A DNA stretch of 64,000 nucleotides, from the NCBI RefSeq assembly GCF_024295805.1, contig NZ_JANCLX010000014.1, positions 62,001-126,000 of the forward strand. Direction: 5' to 3'. The notes beneath the pieces were generated by a model, which was not told where the DNA came from, did no database searches, and saw nothing but the letters and a program-made list of their open reading frames with translations. Of this stretch, positions 1 through 7,425 are shown in pieces (the stretch's first letter is position 1; the number at the start of each line of letters is the position of its first letter). A program made the translations under genes and the position numbers. The DNA comes from Streptomyces cucumeris. GTDB lineage: Bacteria > Actinomycetota > Actinomycetes > Streptomycetales > Streptomycetaceae.

Positions 1-21
1 GTCCCCGGAAGGAGAAGCGAC

Positions 22-147
22 ATGACGGAGCTCGGCGATCTCGTTCGTCCGATCGACTGCTACACCACCACGGTCACCACGACGGACGGGAAGGAGATCG
101 TGGTCGACCGGCTCTGCGGTAACCCCAACTGCAAGGCGGGTAAGTGA
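22..147 (+). CDS. Small Cys-containing protein, 41 aa
   Basis: A 41-residue protein not recognised by family. It starts with ATG seven bases after a strong GGAAGGAG ribosome binding site and ends just before an intrinsic terminator, so it is the last gene of a rightward operon that enters from outside the window. It has three cysteines, two of them in a C-terminal C-x4-C arrangement (CGNPNC), which could bind a metal, but no known zinc fold is evident. The ribosome binding site and terminator support it as real; function is unknown. Confidence 0.6.
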   Translation: MTELGDLVRPIDCYTTTVTTTDGKEIVVDRLCGNPNCKAGK

Positions 148-148
148 C

Positions 149-185
149 GAAGCGGGGGTCCGGGTTGCGCCTGGGCCCCCGCTTC
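149..185 (+). terminator. Intrinsic terminator
   Basis: GAAGCGGGGG pairs with CCCCCGCTTC across a short GC-rich loop, directly after the stop codon of the preceding small gene. The U-tract is poor. Confidence 0.6.
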
Positions 186-192
186 TCGTATC

Positions 193-210
193 GTGACCTA
201 GGCCATTCTG
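193..210 (+). promoter_or_regulatory. Palindromic operator TGACCTAGGCCA
   Basis: Copy 1 of the dispersed palindrome, at 194-205, between the terminator and the next gene. GTGACC overlaps it in the manner of the -35 hexamers at 7033 and 53342, but no good -10 hexamer is visible here. Confidence 0.55.
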
Positions 211-236
211 AGACCCGACTCCAGCGAGGATCAATC

Positions 237-1163
237 ATGAGCGGCAACCCGGACGAGATGCATGTGTACCACCTCTCCAGCGAGCATTCCGACTGGGCGG
301 ACATGGACGACTACATGCCCCGTCAAATCGCAGTCCCGACTGATCTGCAGCCCCTCTTCCTCACAGGCAAGATCGTTCCCGACGTGAATCAGCTCCACGT
401 CTGGGCGGGCAGCTCGGGTCCAGAGTTCGACCATGGTGACGCATCCATGGAGGCGACGCCGCCGGAGGCTGCCGAATGGCTCGACGCTTACGCCGAGGTC
501 GCCCTGGCGCAGCGGACATTCCGGGAGAAGGTGGAGGACGCACAGAGGGGGTATGAGGCGGCACAACGGAAGGCGCTGGCGGGCCTCGCCCAGGCCATGG
601 AGAAGTGGCGGCCCGTCGAGGGCGAGATGAAGAGGCGGAGTGCCGCCCTGGCCGCCAAACTTCACGCACTCCGGACCGCAGCGGAGCAGAGGAAGCAGGA
701 GCAGGAGGAACAAGCACAGAAGGAACAAGCACAGAAGGAACAAGCACAGAAGGAACAAGATGCTACCGATGGCCCGCGCGGAATCGCGCTGTACAAGCCG
801 AAGCGACTGGACAGCAGGAACCGGGCAGACCATGTCGCCCGAGTGCATCTGATGGATTGTCGGCGCCGAGCGAAGACCTCGGGGGCATGGACGTCTTATG
901 ATCCCATGAGCAACGACCTCGGGCTGCGGCCGGGTGACGCCTGGTACCGGCTGACCCACCCCGAGGAGTGGATCCGCTCCGCATCGGTCCATTCCCGGGG
1001 GAATCTGCGAGTCAAGTTCTGTTCGTCCTGTAAGCCGTGGGTCGTGTTCCAGGAGTGGATTTACGCTTTCCCTCAGCCTCGCCGTGATGCGCATGGATTC
1101 ATGCTGGCTGGCGTTCAATTGGTCGACGCTCCGCAGGAGTGGGCCACGCACCAGGGGGACTGA
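237..1163 (+). CDS. Hypothetical protein with repetitive coiled-coil segment, 308 aa
   Basis: Unrecognised 308-residue protein. ATG 237 is chosen because GAGGA lies just upstream; the open frame extends further 5' but would run through a terminator and promoter. The middle (about residues 85-180) is highly charged and helical, and includes an E-Q-A-Q-K pentapeptide repeated three times, encoded by a 15-bp tandem repeat, so a long coiled coil is likely. The C-terminal part has basic and aromatic stretches and a CSSC pair. It is the first gene of a rightward run of small genes behind a palindromic operator. No enzymatic motif was found. Confidence 0.7.
   Translation: MSGNPDEMHVYHLSSEHSDWADMDDYMPRQIAVPTDLQPLFLTGKIVPDVNQLHVWAGSSGPEFDHGDASMEATPPEAAEWLDAYAEVALAQRTFREKVEDAQRGYEAAQRKALAGLAQAMEKWRPVEGEMKRRSAALAAKLHALRTAAEQRKQEQEEQAQKEQAQKEQAQKEQDATDGPRGIALYKPKRLDSRNRADHVARVHLMDCRRRAKTSGAWTSYDPMSNDLGLRPGDAWYRLTHPEEWIRSASVHSRGNLRVKFCSSCKPWVVFQEWIYAFPQPRRDAHGFMLAGVQLVDAPQEWATHQGD
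707..759 (+). repeat. 15-bp in-frame tandem repeat, about 3.5 copies
   Basis: Unit GGAACAAGCACAGAA is repeated head to tail inside the preceding gene and encodes the EQAQK repeats. It is in frame, so copy number could vary without disrupting the gene. Confidence 0.9.
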
Positions 1164-1212
1164 CCACGCCGCGCTGTGTGAGGGCTGAGCCCGACTCGAG
1201 AGGCGGGAAGAG

Positions 1213-1344
1213 ATGAACACGCACGAAGAACTGGTCCAGCGGATCAAGATGGCCCACCCAGAGGACGCGGCCATGGCGATGATCGCCCTGCTGGACCGGG
1301 TGGTAAATGACGTTCGCCGGGAGTCACTGGAGGGGGAAGGATGA
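1213..1344 (+). CDS. Small helical protein, 43 aa
   Basis: A 43-residue protein starting MNTHEELVQRIKMAHPED and predicted mostly helical. GGGAAGAG lies just before ATG 1213, and its TGA stop overlaps the ATG of the next gene in an ATGA junction, so translation is probably coupled. No family recognised. Confidence 0.65.
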   Translation: MNTHEELVQRIKMAHPEDAAMAMIALLDRVVNDVRRESLEGEG

Positions 1345-1697
1345 GCCTGCTAGGTAGTCGCGAGGCGCGACTCGACGCGGACACGCTCAGCATGGATGTG
1401 GTCGCCAAGGACGGGACTTTGCTGCGGCTAGCCGTGGCGCGCACGGCCGCCGGTCACGTCGAGCTGGACAACTTGCTGGAGATCCACGAGCACAAGTACG
1501 GCAGGGTGGAGCCGCTGGTCACCTACACCGTGAGGGGCTTCCTTTCGGCGGCGGATGATCGCGGACAGCTGACTCTACACATGGGCACCCCGGGGCTGAC
1601 CATCGAGCAGCACTGGATGACCGTCGCGGGTGACTGGCTCCAGATGCTCGCCGAGGCGCCAACGAGGGATGCGCCCGACGAGGCTGTCACCCACTAG
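1341..1697 (+). CDS. Hypothetical protein, 118 aa
   Basis: Unrecognised 118-residue protein. It starts at the ATG of an ATGA overlap with the preceding 43-aa gene, with GGGGGAAGG as ribosome binding site. The sequence is mixed alpha/beta with no cysteines, membrane segment or catalytic signature. It is the second of three co-directional genes before the primase-type zinc protein. Confidence 0.75.
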   Translation: MSLLGSREARLDADTLSMDVVAKDGTLLRLAVARTAAGHVELDNLLEIHEHKYGRVEPLVTYTVRGFLSAADDRGQLTLHMGTPGLTIEQHWMTVAGDWLQMLAEAPTRDAPDEAVTH

Positions 1698-1716
1698 CAA
1701 GGGGAGGGAGGAGAGC

Positions 1717-2259
1717 ATGACACCGGATGACCTGCTGGGCCCGCGGGTTCACAAAGTGATTCGCCTGGAGAATAGCGAGGAAGTTGAGGTATCGGCACGC
1801 CCTCGCAAGGATGGTGGCTTCATCGGTCGGACGATGATCACCGTCAAGCGACCCGGAGAACGGATTGGCGCCGGAGTCCAGGTCCGGGTGCTGGAGTACC
1901 TCGCGGATGCCTCTGGCTCGGCCCTGGAGGGTATTCGCTCGGCGCTGGCAGAGCGGGGCGTCACAATGTCCCGCCTCGGCGCTGACCACTGGGCCGCCTG
2001 CCCGAGACACAGCGATCGGGCGCCATCGCTGACCGTCCGGGAACACGAGCGGGGTGTCTTCCTGGAATGTCACGCCGGATGTTCCACGGGGGCGGTGCTG
2101 GACAGTCTCGGGTTGAGCTGGTCCGCCGTGTTCAACAAGCGGCGACCCGAGGGTGCGGACATCCTGGTGGGTGCAGAATCTCCGCTCACCAAGGCGGACG
2201 CACAAGCCATCCTGCACTGGTTGAGTGAGGCGGGACAGTCGACCCGGGGGAGCGATTGA
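1717..2259 (+). CDS. Stand-alone primase-type zinc-binding domain protein, 180 aa
   Basis: The second half carries a CHC2-like zinc-binding module: CPRH at residues 95-98 and CHAGC at 118-122, followed by LGLSWSAVF. This matches in order and spacing the N-terminal zinc module of the full primase at 31720-33231 (CPAH, CHAGC, LGLKWADVF). In primases this module recognises single-stranded template. Here no TOPRIM or helicase-interaction domain follows, and the first 60 residues are unrelated and beta-rich. ATG 1717 follows GGGAGGGAGGAGAG. It may be a regulator, decoy or accessory to replication; the domain call is firm, the role is inference. Confidence 0.8.
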   Translation: MTPDDLLGPRVHKVIRLENSEEVEVSARPRKDGGFIGRTMITVKRPGERIGAGVQVRVLEYLADASGSALEGIRSALAERGVTMSRLGADHWAACPRHSDRAPSLTVREHERGVFLECHAGCSTGAVLDSLGLSWSAVFNKRRPEGADILVGAESPLTKADAQAILHWLSEAGQSTRGSD

Positions 2260-2260
2260 C

Positions 2261-2515
2261 GTGCCGATACGGTGCCCCTGCAGGGGTGGCCAGCAAGCCG
2301 AGCTCTGCTTGTGGAGGGGTACCGAGTCCCAGGCTGGTCCGCCGTGGTGGATTAAGCCGGACGGCGCCCGCTTCTGGGTCCTGGAAGAAGACGGCCATGA
2401 AGATCACGGGCAATCACTGATCTGCGAGGCAGCCAAGAAGGTGATTCTTCGGGGTTCCTCCGAGACGATCGCCCTGTCGCTGATGCTGTTTCGACAGTGG
2501 GCCGGACACAACTGA
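2261..2515 (+). CDS. Hypothetical protein, 84 aa
   Basis: Starts with GTG 2261 and its reading frame begins inside the stop region of the previous gene, so the two are coupled. It opens with RCPCRGGQQAELCLW, a Cys-rich patch, and contains a WW pair. A central part resembling a small beta domain precedes a helical C-terminus. No known family is recognised. Confidence 0.6.
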   Translation: MPIRCPCRGGQQAELCLWRGTESQAGPPWWIKPDGARFWVLEEDGHEDHGQSLICEAAKKVILRGSSETIALSLMLFRQWAGHN

Positions 2516-2607
2516 GGAACCCCAAGCAACTCCCATCTGACGCGCTTCAGCAAGGGCTCCGCCACGTCGGGCCCTTGCTGGGGAATTTCACGAAAAGAGA
2601 TAAGTCC

Positions 2608-3072
2608 ATGCCACTGCACTTCACGTCAGGGGACCTGTTGGACTCGACCTGCATGGCCTTGGTGAGCCCGGTGAATTGTGTCGGGGTTGCCGGAGCGGGG
2701 CTTGCGAAGCAATTCAAAGATCGTTGGCCACGGCAGGTCGCCGAGTATGCCGCATTCTGCCGCGCAGGAAAGATGGCTCCAGGGGTTCTCCATGAGGCGC
2801 TACTCCCGGACGGCCGAAGCATCGTCAGCGTGCCGACAAAACGGCATTGGCGGGATGAGTCCCGACTGAGTGACGTCTACTCGGGGATCAACACCCTTGC
2901 GGAGTACTGCCGAGACGCAGGCATCCCCTCCATGGCGATTCCTGCGCTCGGTTGTGGACTGGGCGGGCTGCCGAAGCACCTGGTCCTGAACGCAATCAAG
3001 CTCAAGATGCACGACCTTCAGACCGAAGTCTGGCTGTACGGATTCGAGGGAAGCGCTTCGCCCCGGCGATGA
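2608..3072 (+). CDS. Macro-domain (ADP-ribose-binding) protein, 154 aa
   Basis: A single macro domain occupies the whole protein. Diagnostic segments are GDLLDS (8-13), SPVNCVGVAGAGLAKQF (20-36) with the conserved Asn, the phosphate-loop equivalent GCGLGG (115-120), and ALVSPVN. Macro domains bind or hydrolyse ADP-ribose derivatives in the cytoplasm; the GVAGAGLAKQF form is the one seen in ADP-ribose-1-phosphate phosphatases and in the DarG antitoxin. No DarT-like toxin lies next to it. In a phage it could reverse host ADP-ribosylation defence or recycle ADP-ribose. ATG 2608 is preceded by AAAAGAGATAAG, a weak ribosome binding site. Confidence 0.9.
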   Translation: MPLHFTSGDLLDSTCMALVSPVNCVGVAGAGLAKQFKDRWPRQVAEYAAFCRAGKMAPGVLHEALLPDGRSIVSVPTKRHWRDESRLSDVYSGINTLAEYCRDAGIPSMAIPALGCGLGGLPKHLVLNAIKLKMHDLQTEVWLYGFEGSASPRR

Positions 3073-3122
3073 CGGATCCCGGACAGCATCATTTCGCCAT
3101 CGTTTCGAGGAAAAGGAACCCC

Positions 3123-3875
3123 ATGAGCACCTTTGATTACCTGACCCCCGCCGAGGCGGTCGCCGCCGCCTGCGACGACGCCCCGGAGTACCAGCGCATC
3201 ACCGGCCTGCGGGGCATGGACGCGGACCGCGTGCCGGACCTGATCACCCGCACGGCAACCGGCGTCGCCCGTCAGCCCCAGCGGCCCTGGCGCGCCCACG
3301 GCCACCTGGACAAGTTCAAGAAGATCGCGCGGGTTGAGTGGGCCAAGGACGCCGACCCGGATACGGCCGAGGTGTTCTACGCCGACGGCTCCGCGGACCT
3401 GATCAAGCGGGGAGACCTGCTGTGCGTCGAGCGGCCGATTTTCACCGCCGAGACTGACATCAAGGCGGACGACGACCGCGAATTCATGACCCTGTCCGCT
3501 CTCGTGGCGGCCGACGGCGTCACCCTGACCTCTGAGCACATCGCCACCGGCACCGACGCCACAGGGTGGGAGCACGACGAGTACCGCATCACGATCGCCT
3601 ACGGCGGCCGGTCCTACACCCAGACAGTCCTTCACGGCATCGACGTCAGGGAGGAACCGGAGCTGGTGGAAACGGTCGGGATGCTCGTCTCCCAGTCCAT
3701 GACCGCTTTCTCCGCCGAGAGCTACGAGGACTGGGCCAGCGATTTCAGCAGTGACCCCGCCGAGTGGATGCCCAGGAAGACCTACGACGAGAACGTCAAG
3801 ATGGCCCAGGATCTGCGCGCACTGTTCGGCGAGGAGCGCTATGAGCGCTACGCCACGGCCGAGCGCGACGCATAA
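3123..3875 (+). CDS. Hypothetical protein, 250 aa, host-like GC bias
   Basis: Unrecognised 250-residue acidic protein. ATG 3123 follows GAGGAAAAGGAACCCC. Codon third positions are almost all G or C, clearly richer than in the flanking phage genes, and this bias continues through 5233, suggesting a block acquired from a host or plasmid. The N-terminal half is mixed, the middle has a beta-rich region, and the C-terminal 50 residues are helical (ALFGEERYERYATAERDA). No catalytic motif seen. Confidence 0.75.
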   Translation: MSTFDYLTPAEAVAAACDDAPEYQRITGLRGMDADRVPDLITRTATGVARQPQRPWRAHGHLDKFKKIARVEWAKDADPDTAEVFYADGSADLIKRGDLLCVERPIFTAETDIKADDDREFMTLSALVAADGVTLTSEHIATGTDATGWEHDEYRITIAYGGRSYTQTVLHGIDVREEPELVETVGMLVSQSMTAFSAESYEDWASDFSSDPAEWMPRKTYDENVKMAQDLRALFGEERYERYATAERDA

Positions 3876-3910
3876 TGCCGCACCCGGCCATCCCATCACC
3901 CAGGAGACCG

Positions 3911-4180
3911 ATGATGATCCCCTTTATTCCGTCCACCAACAGCCCGGTTGTCGCCTCCGGCCCCACCCGGCCGGTCGAGCCGGACCCGGAGGGCTATCCG
4001 AAGCGCAGCTGCTGTGAGTACTGCGAGGAAGTCATCAAGCAGGTCGCCGACGGTGCGCCCTGGACTGTGGGCAACCTGCTCGGCGGCGACAATCCCGAGT
4101 GTCCCAAGGCCCCCAATCCCGACGACGGCCCAATGCCCCACCACGCGCCCGGCATCATCCTCCATCCGCCCAAGCTCTAA
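3911..4180 (+). CDS. Small Cys- and Pro-rich protein, 89 aa
   Basis: Unrecognised 89-residue protein, third-position GC-rich like its neighbours. CAGGAG just upstream favours ATG 3911 over the in-frame ATG 3875. It contains CCEYCEEV near residue 37 and another Cys further on, giving a possible metal site, then a Pro-rich C-terminal tail (HHAPGIILHPPKL). It lies between two genes of the same high-GC block. Confidence 0.6.
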   Translation: MMIPFIPSTNSPVVASGPTRPVEPDPEGYPKRSCCEYCEEVIKQVADGAPWTVGNLLGGDNPECPKAPNPDDGPMPHHAPGIILHPPKL

Positions 4181-4255
4181 GCACCACAGCCCCGGTCCGG
4201 TTCGACTCCGGCCCGGGGCGCTCACCATCACCCGCCACCACCACGAGGGGGACAC

Positions 4256-4669
4256 TTGAACACCACCGACACCAAGGTATTCACGGACGCTGACACCCTG
4301 GAGGATTCCGCCCTTCTGGCCGCGCTTGAGGTCGCCAGCGGCATCGTCCACGCCCCCGACGGCGCGCGGCTGGTCGCTCAGGGACTGGCCACGGTCGACG
4401 AGGAGCGCGGGCACTACTTCCTGACCGCCGACGGTCGCGCCGCCGCTGAAGCGCTCCGCGAGCGCGAGCGGCTGATCCTCCCTGACGACTACTTGGAGAT
4501 CATCCTCAGCCTGTCCGGCCGCGCCAAGCACAAGGTAACCGGCTGGATCACGGGCATTACCACCATGGGCCGCCCGTACATCGAGCGCGTACGCCTCCCA
4601 CACACATCGCCCGAGGCGTTCCACGAGAGCATCTACACGGGTTCGACCTGGGTCGGCATCCCATTCTAG
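4256..4669 (+). CDS. 5' half of a gene split by an in-frame TAG, 137 aa
   Basis: TTG start after GAGGGGGAC. The 137 codons end at TAG 4667-4669, and the same frame then stays open for 188 more codons with unchanged high-GC codon use. The protein before the stop has a helical region resembling a small winged-helix segment (LATVDEERGHYFLTADGRAA, residues 39-58) and ends GVGIPF-stop. Either the TAG is a nonsense mutation in a once 325-residue gene, or it is read through. Family unknown. Confidence 0.6.
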   Translation: MNTTDTKVFTDADTLEDSALLAALEVASGIVHAPDGARLVAQGLATVDEERGHYFLTADGRAAAEALRERERLILPDDYLEIILSLSGRAKHKVTGWITGITTMGRPYIERVRLPHTSPEAFHESIYTGSTWVGIPF

Positions 4670-5233
4670 ATCTTCAGCAAGCTGGGCGGATACGCCGAGC
4701 AGGACGGCGCCCGTACCTACCTCGCGCCTTCGTTCCGTCCCTCCTGGGCGCCCGAGCCGGAGCACACCATCCCGGGCACACCGTTCCCCCTCGACCGCGA
4801 CGCGGTGAACGCACTGGGGCACGCTGACGCCGTGTGGTCCGACCTGTGCAGTCAGGAGCCCGGGGCCCCGTTCCGACTGGCCACGATCGACGCCGACGGC
4901 CCCCGGGGCGTGTACATGCCTCCGGCCGCGTGGATCTTCCACCACCTCAGCCGCGACGTCCGCCTCGACCTCGACGAGCAGGGCCGCTACCGCGTCACCG
5001 TCACGGACGCTCCAGGCGCCGGATGGGACACCCCCAACCCTCCCGCCGTCTGGACAGGGCATCGCGCCGACGTTGCCGTCAAGGCCATGGCGCGCGCCCT
5101 GTACGGCACGAAGTGCGCCCACGGATACGGCACCGGCCGCGACTCCTGTCCCGGCTGCGACTACACGGCCGAGCTGTTCGAGGAGCGCTACCCTCTGCGC
5201 GGCTACGGAATGCGCAGCCTGGTTCTCCACTGA
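4670..5233 (+). pseudogene. 3' half of the TAG-interrupted gene, 187 aa
   Basis: Continues the frame of the preceding entry directly after the TAG. Codons 4670-4804 are clearly coding (nearly all end in G or C) yet contain no start with a ribosome binding site; a GTG at 4805 is the first possible start and has none either. The C-terminal part has a compact Cys motif (CAHGYGTGRDSCPGCD) that could bind zinc. Without readthrough this half is probably not translated, hence the pseudogene label. Confidence 0.55.
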
Positions 5234-5267
5234 CCAACTACCCCGGCTCATCGGAAGTGATCAACAA

Positions 5268-5456
5268 GTGAGCATCCATGCCCGTTGCTTTCACGTAACA
5301 CAGACTCCTGACGGCCGCGATGTGGCCTGTCAGAGGTCCAAGGGGCACGACACCAGCAAGCCCAAGAGAGAGCGCCGACACCATACCCCCGACGATGGGG
5401 GATGGACCTGGATCGGTGACGGAATCGCCATGCATGAAGAAGGGGCCAGCGAGTGA
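5268..5456 (+). CDS. Small basic protein, 62 aa
   Basis: GTG start after CGGAAGTGA. The sequence carries two cysteines and a Lys/Arg-rich middle (SKPKRERRHH), ending WIGDGIAMHEEGASE. Its stop overlaps the GTG of the next gene (GTGA). No recognised family. Confidence 0.6.
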   Translation: MSIHARCFHVTQTPDGRDVACQRSKGHDTSKPKRERRHHTPDDGGWTWIGDGIAMHEEGASE

Positions 5457-5617
5457 GTACACGACAGACCAGACCTGAACCCTTTCAGGTGAGTCGCACG
5501 CTCTTTGTGCGCCTCCCGGAGGTCGGCTTGTGCCGCCTCGGCGCCTGGGGCTGGCAGCCCTGCAGTGAGGCACTTCTGATTGCCCATCAGCGTGCAGCAA
5601 AAGAAGGAGAAATGTGA
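5453..5617 (+). CDS. Small protein, 54 aa
   Basis: A 54-residue protein that starts at GTG in a GTGA overlap with the preceding gene and stops at TGA overlapping the ATG of the next (TGATG). The double overlap and a ribosome binding site inside the previous gene support it. It contains GAWGWQPCSEALLIAHQRAA and is otherwise featureless. Confidence 0.6.
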   Translation: MSTRQTRPEPFQVSRTLFVRLPEVGLCRLGAWGWQPCSEALLIAHQRAAKEGEM

Positions 5618-5985
5618 TGCACGGGTCTCTCACTAACCGCCTGCTGGAGAACTCCGTGGGCGAGACTCCTGTCATCGGCATGGGGGCGACCATTACCCAC
5701 TGGTCGGATCGAACTCCGGCCACCGTCGTCGAGGTGAAGGTGTTCAAGTCCGGCGCCCGCAAGGGAATGCCCAGGGAGATCGTCGTTCAGTACGACCACT
5801 GGAAGGTCGTCTCCGGCAGCACGGACGACGGATCTGCGAAGTATGAATACGAGAGGGATGCGAACGGGCATACGGAAATCTATGTTGTCAACAACAGTGG
5901 CCGCTGGGTAAAGAAGGGCCTCGCCGGTAAGGGGAATGGGCTGGTCGTGGGGGAGCGCGACCGCTACTGGGACCCGCACTCCTGA
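5617..5985 (+). CDS. Hypothetical protein, 122 aa
   Basis: ATG 5617 follows AAGAAGGAGAAATGTG. The protein is predicted beta-rich (TITHWSDRTPATVVEVKVF), consistent with a small barrel or SH3-like fold, but no family is certain. It ends a three-gene coupled group; a new promoter with a palindromic operator follows. Confidence 0.75.
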   Translation: MHGSLTNRLLENSVGETPVIGMGATITHWSDRTPATVVEVKVFKSGARKGMPREIVVQYDHWKVVSGSTDDGSAKYEYERDANGHTEIYVVNNSGRWVKKGLAGKGNGLVVGERDRYWDPHS

Positions 5986-6002
5986 TCATGAATCAGATGA
6001 GA

Positions 6003-6019
6003 TAGACTGGCCTAGGCCA
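6003..6019 (+). promoter_or_regulatory. -10 hexamer plus palindromic operator
   Basis: TAGACT (6003-6008) is immediately followed by GGCCTAGGCCA, giving a perfect TGGCCTAGGCCA at 6008-6019 that would cover the transcription start. The same arrangement occurs at 13685, 16938 (minus strand) and 54383. Confidence 0.75.
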
Positions 6020-6040
6020 GCAAAAGGGAAGGGGAAGAAG

Positions 6041-6130
6041 ATGACCGACAAGGCGCCACTGCCGAAGCGAGACCCGGGGGCCACGAACCCGCCCCCGGCG
6101 CCACCGAACCCGTACAAGCGGAGTTCATGA
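6041..6130 (+). CDS. Pro-rich microprotein, 29 aa
   Basis: ATG 6041 is preceded by a strong AGGGAAGGGGAAGAAG. The 29 residues are proline-rich (PPPAPPNPYKRSS). It lies alone between an operator-bearing promoter and a terminator 17 bp after its stop, so it is a small independent transcription unit. Function unknown. Confidence 0.55.
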   Translation: MTDKAPLPKRDPGATNPPPAPPNPYKRSS

Positions 6131-6146
6131 CCGGTGACACCGGGCC

Positions 6147-6180
6147 GAGGGGGTGCCAGAATGGCGCCCCCTCTTCGTTT
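6147..6180 (+). terminator. Intrinsic terminator
   Basis: GAGGGGGTGCC pairs with GGCGCCCCCTC (6147-6173), followed by TTCGTTT. Confidence 0.75.
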
Positions 6181-6195
6181 CCGAAAGGACCGGAT

Positions 6196-6513
6196 GTGAC
6201 GCCACGGGAGCTCTTCGCCGCACCTCAGTCGATACATCCTCAGTGGATACACGGCAGCGATATAGGGGTCGATGAAGGCGGGGGCTTGTGGGTGAGGGCT
6301 GACGCCGAGCTGCGTTCCGACCTCAGCGTGAGTGCATCAATCCTGGGGGCAAGGGTTTTCCCGCTGAACTTCCGGGAGTACTCCATACTCACACCGGGCA
6401 AGATGACCGGACTGGACCCCAGGAGCAGGGTCGAGCCAGTCTGGCACCGCATCAACAGACTCAAAGCCGACGCCATGGGGTCGGTGGGGTCAGCATGGAT
6501 CGCTGTCAGCTGA
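6196..6513 (+). CDS. Hypothetical protein, 105 aa
   Basis: GTG 6196 is preferred to the in-frame ATG 6127 because the latter would translate the terminator stem, while CCGAAAGGA lies just before the GTG. Residues 45-65 (VSASILGARVFPLNFREYS) and the C-terminal GSVGSAWIAVS are hydrophobic, but no clear membrane span is present. Unrecognised. Confidence 0.65.
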   Translation: MTPRELFAAPQSIHPQWIHGSDIGVDEGGGLWVRADAELRSDLSVSASILGARVFPLNFREYSILTPGKMTGLDPRSRVEPVWHRINRLKADAMGSVGSAWIAVS

Positions 6514-6532
6514 CAGCAAAAGGAGAAGAAGC

Positions 6533-6979
6533 ATGAGTGAGATGAGCCAGTTCGTAGACCGGTTCACAGAAGTAGCCGCCGATAGCGATTACTCAAGTTA
6601 CGCACGGCTGACGGGGATTGACCGGTGGGACATCCGCGCGACGGCCGAGGCCCTGTGGACTCACTGGCTGCGCTTCGGTGGCGACCGGGAGGAGATGGCC
6701 CGCAGCCTGACCGGAGAAGTCGTCATTGACGCCCTGCTGGCGCAGGAGGCGCGCTACGACGATGAGGGGGACCTGGTCGAGGCCCAGTTCACCGCATTCT
6801 GGGATGCGGTCGACGACATGAAGCTGACCTTCGGCCTGCGAGGGAAGATCCGGAGCGAGCTCGCCTCCAAGTACCTCGGAGACCAGCGAGAGCAAGGGCA
6901 CTCCGTGGTCAGCGACGGTCAGGGAATCTGGCTGTTCAAGTTTGACGACTCCATGGACCGGATCCACAGTCTCACATGA
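6533..6979 (+). CDS. Hypothetical acidic protein, 148 aa
   Basis: ATG 6533 follows AAAAGGAGAAGAAGC. An acidic, helix-rich protein with no recognised motif. It is the last gene before the strong terminator at 6984 and is probably co-transcribed with the 105-aa gene upstream. Confidence 0.75.
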   Translation: MSEMSQFVDRFTEVAADSDYSSYARLTGIDRWDIRATAEALWTHWLRFGGDREEMARSLTGEVVIDALLAQEARYDDEGDLVEAQFTAFWDAVDDMKLTFGLRGKIRSELASKYLGDQREQGHSVVSDGQGIWLFKFDDSMDRIHSLT

Positions 6980-6983
6980 CACG

Positions 6984-7026
6984 ACACGGGAAGGGGTGGC
7001 CCGTTCGGGCCACCCCTTCCCGTGTT
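6984..7026 (+). terminator. Strong intrinsic terminator
   Basis: ACACGGGAAGGGGTGGCCC pairs with GGGCCACCCCTTCCCGTGT around a 4-nt loop, followed by TTTT. Confidence 0.95.
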
Positions 7027-7032
7027 TTCGGA

Positions 7033-7059
7033 GTGACCTAGGCCGAAGACTGATAGACT
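7033..7059 (+). promoter_or_regulatory. Promoter with palindromic operator
   Basis: TGACCTAGGCCG at 7034-7045 overlaps a GTGACC -35-like hexamer; TAGACT at 7054-7059 with an upstream TGA makes an extended -10. Spacing is 15 bp. The gene start is 23 bp downstream. Confidence 0.75.
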
Positions 7060-7081
7060 CCATTCGGCAGAAGGAGATGGA

Positions 7082-7414
7082 ATGTCCAACGACTTGACAG
7101 TGCAGCCTCGGATCGGATCGCACGCCGAGCCCTACTTCAGCGTGGCCGCAAAGGACGCCTTCGTGGACGTTCTGACCGCCGCCAATCGCCTCCTCATCCC
7201 AAGGTTGCGGCATCACTACATCAACCCCGTCACCGACCTGGATCAGGCAACCCAGAAGGCCCGGGGTCACTGCAACGCCCACCTGGGTCGGCTCGCGCTG
7301 ACCTATCAGCGCGCCGCTCTTGCCTGCTTTCGCGGCGAAATGGACCGGGCAGACAGCGACGAAGCACGGGAGGAGTTCATTCGGGGCTGCCGCGTGGCAC
7401 TCGGAACGGATTAG
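7082..7414 (+). CDS. Hypothetical protein, 110 aa
   Basis: ATG 7082 follows AGAAGGAGATGGA. Helix-rich, with RLRHHYINPVTDLDQATQKA in the centre. It is the first gene of a new operon behind an operator-bearing promoter. No family recognised. Confidence 0.75.
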   Translation: MSNDLTVQPRIGSHAEPYFSVAAKDAFVDVLTAANRLLIPRLRHHYINPVTDLDQATQKARGHCNAHLGRLALTYQRAALACFRGEMDRADSDEAREEFIRGCRVALGTD

Positions 7415-7425
7415 CAGGGGGAGAT

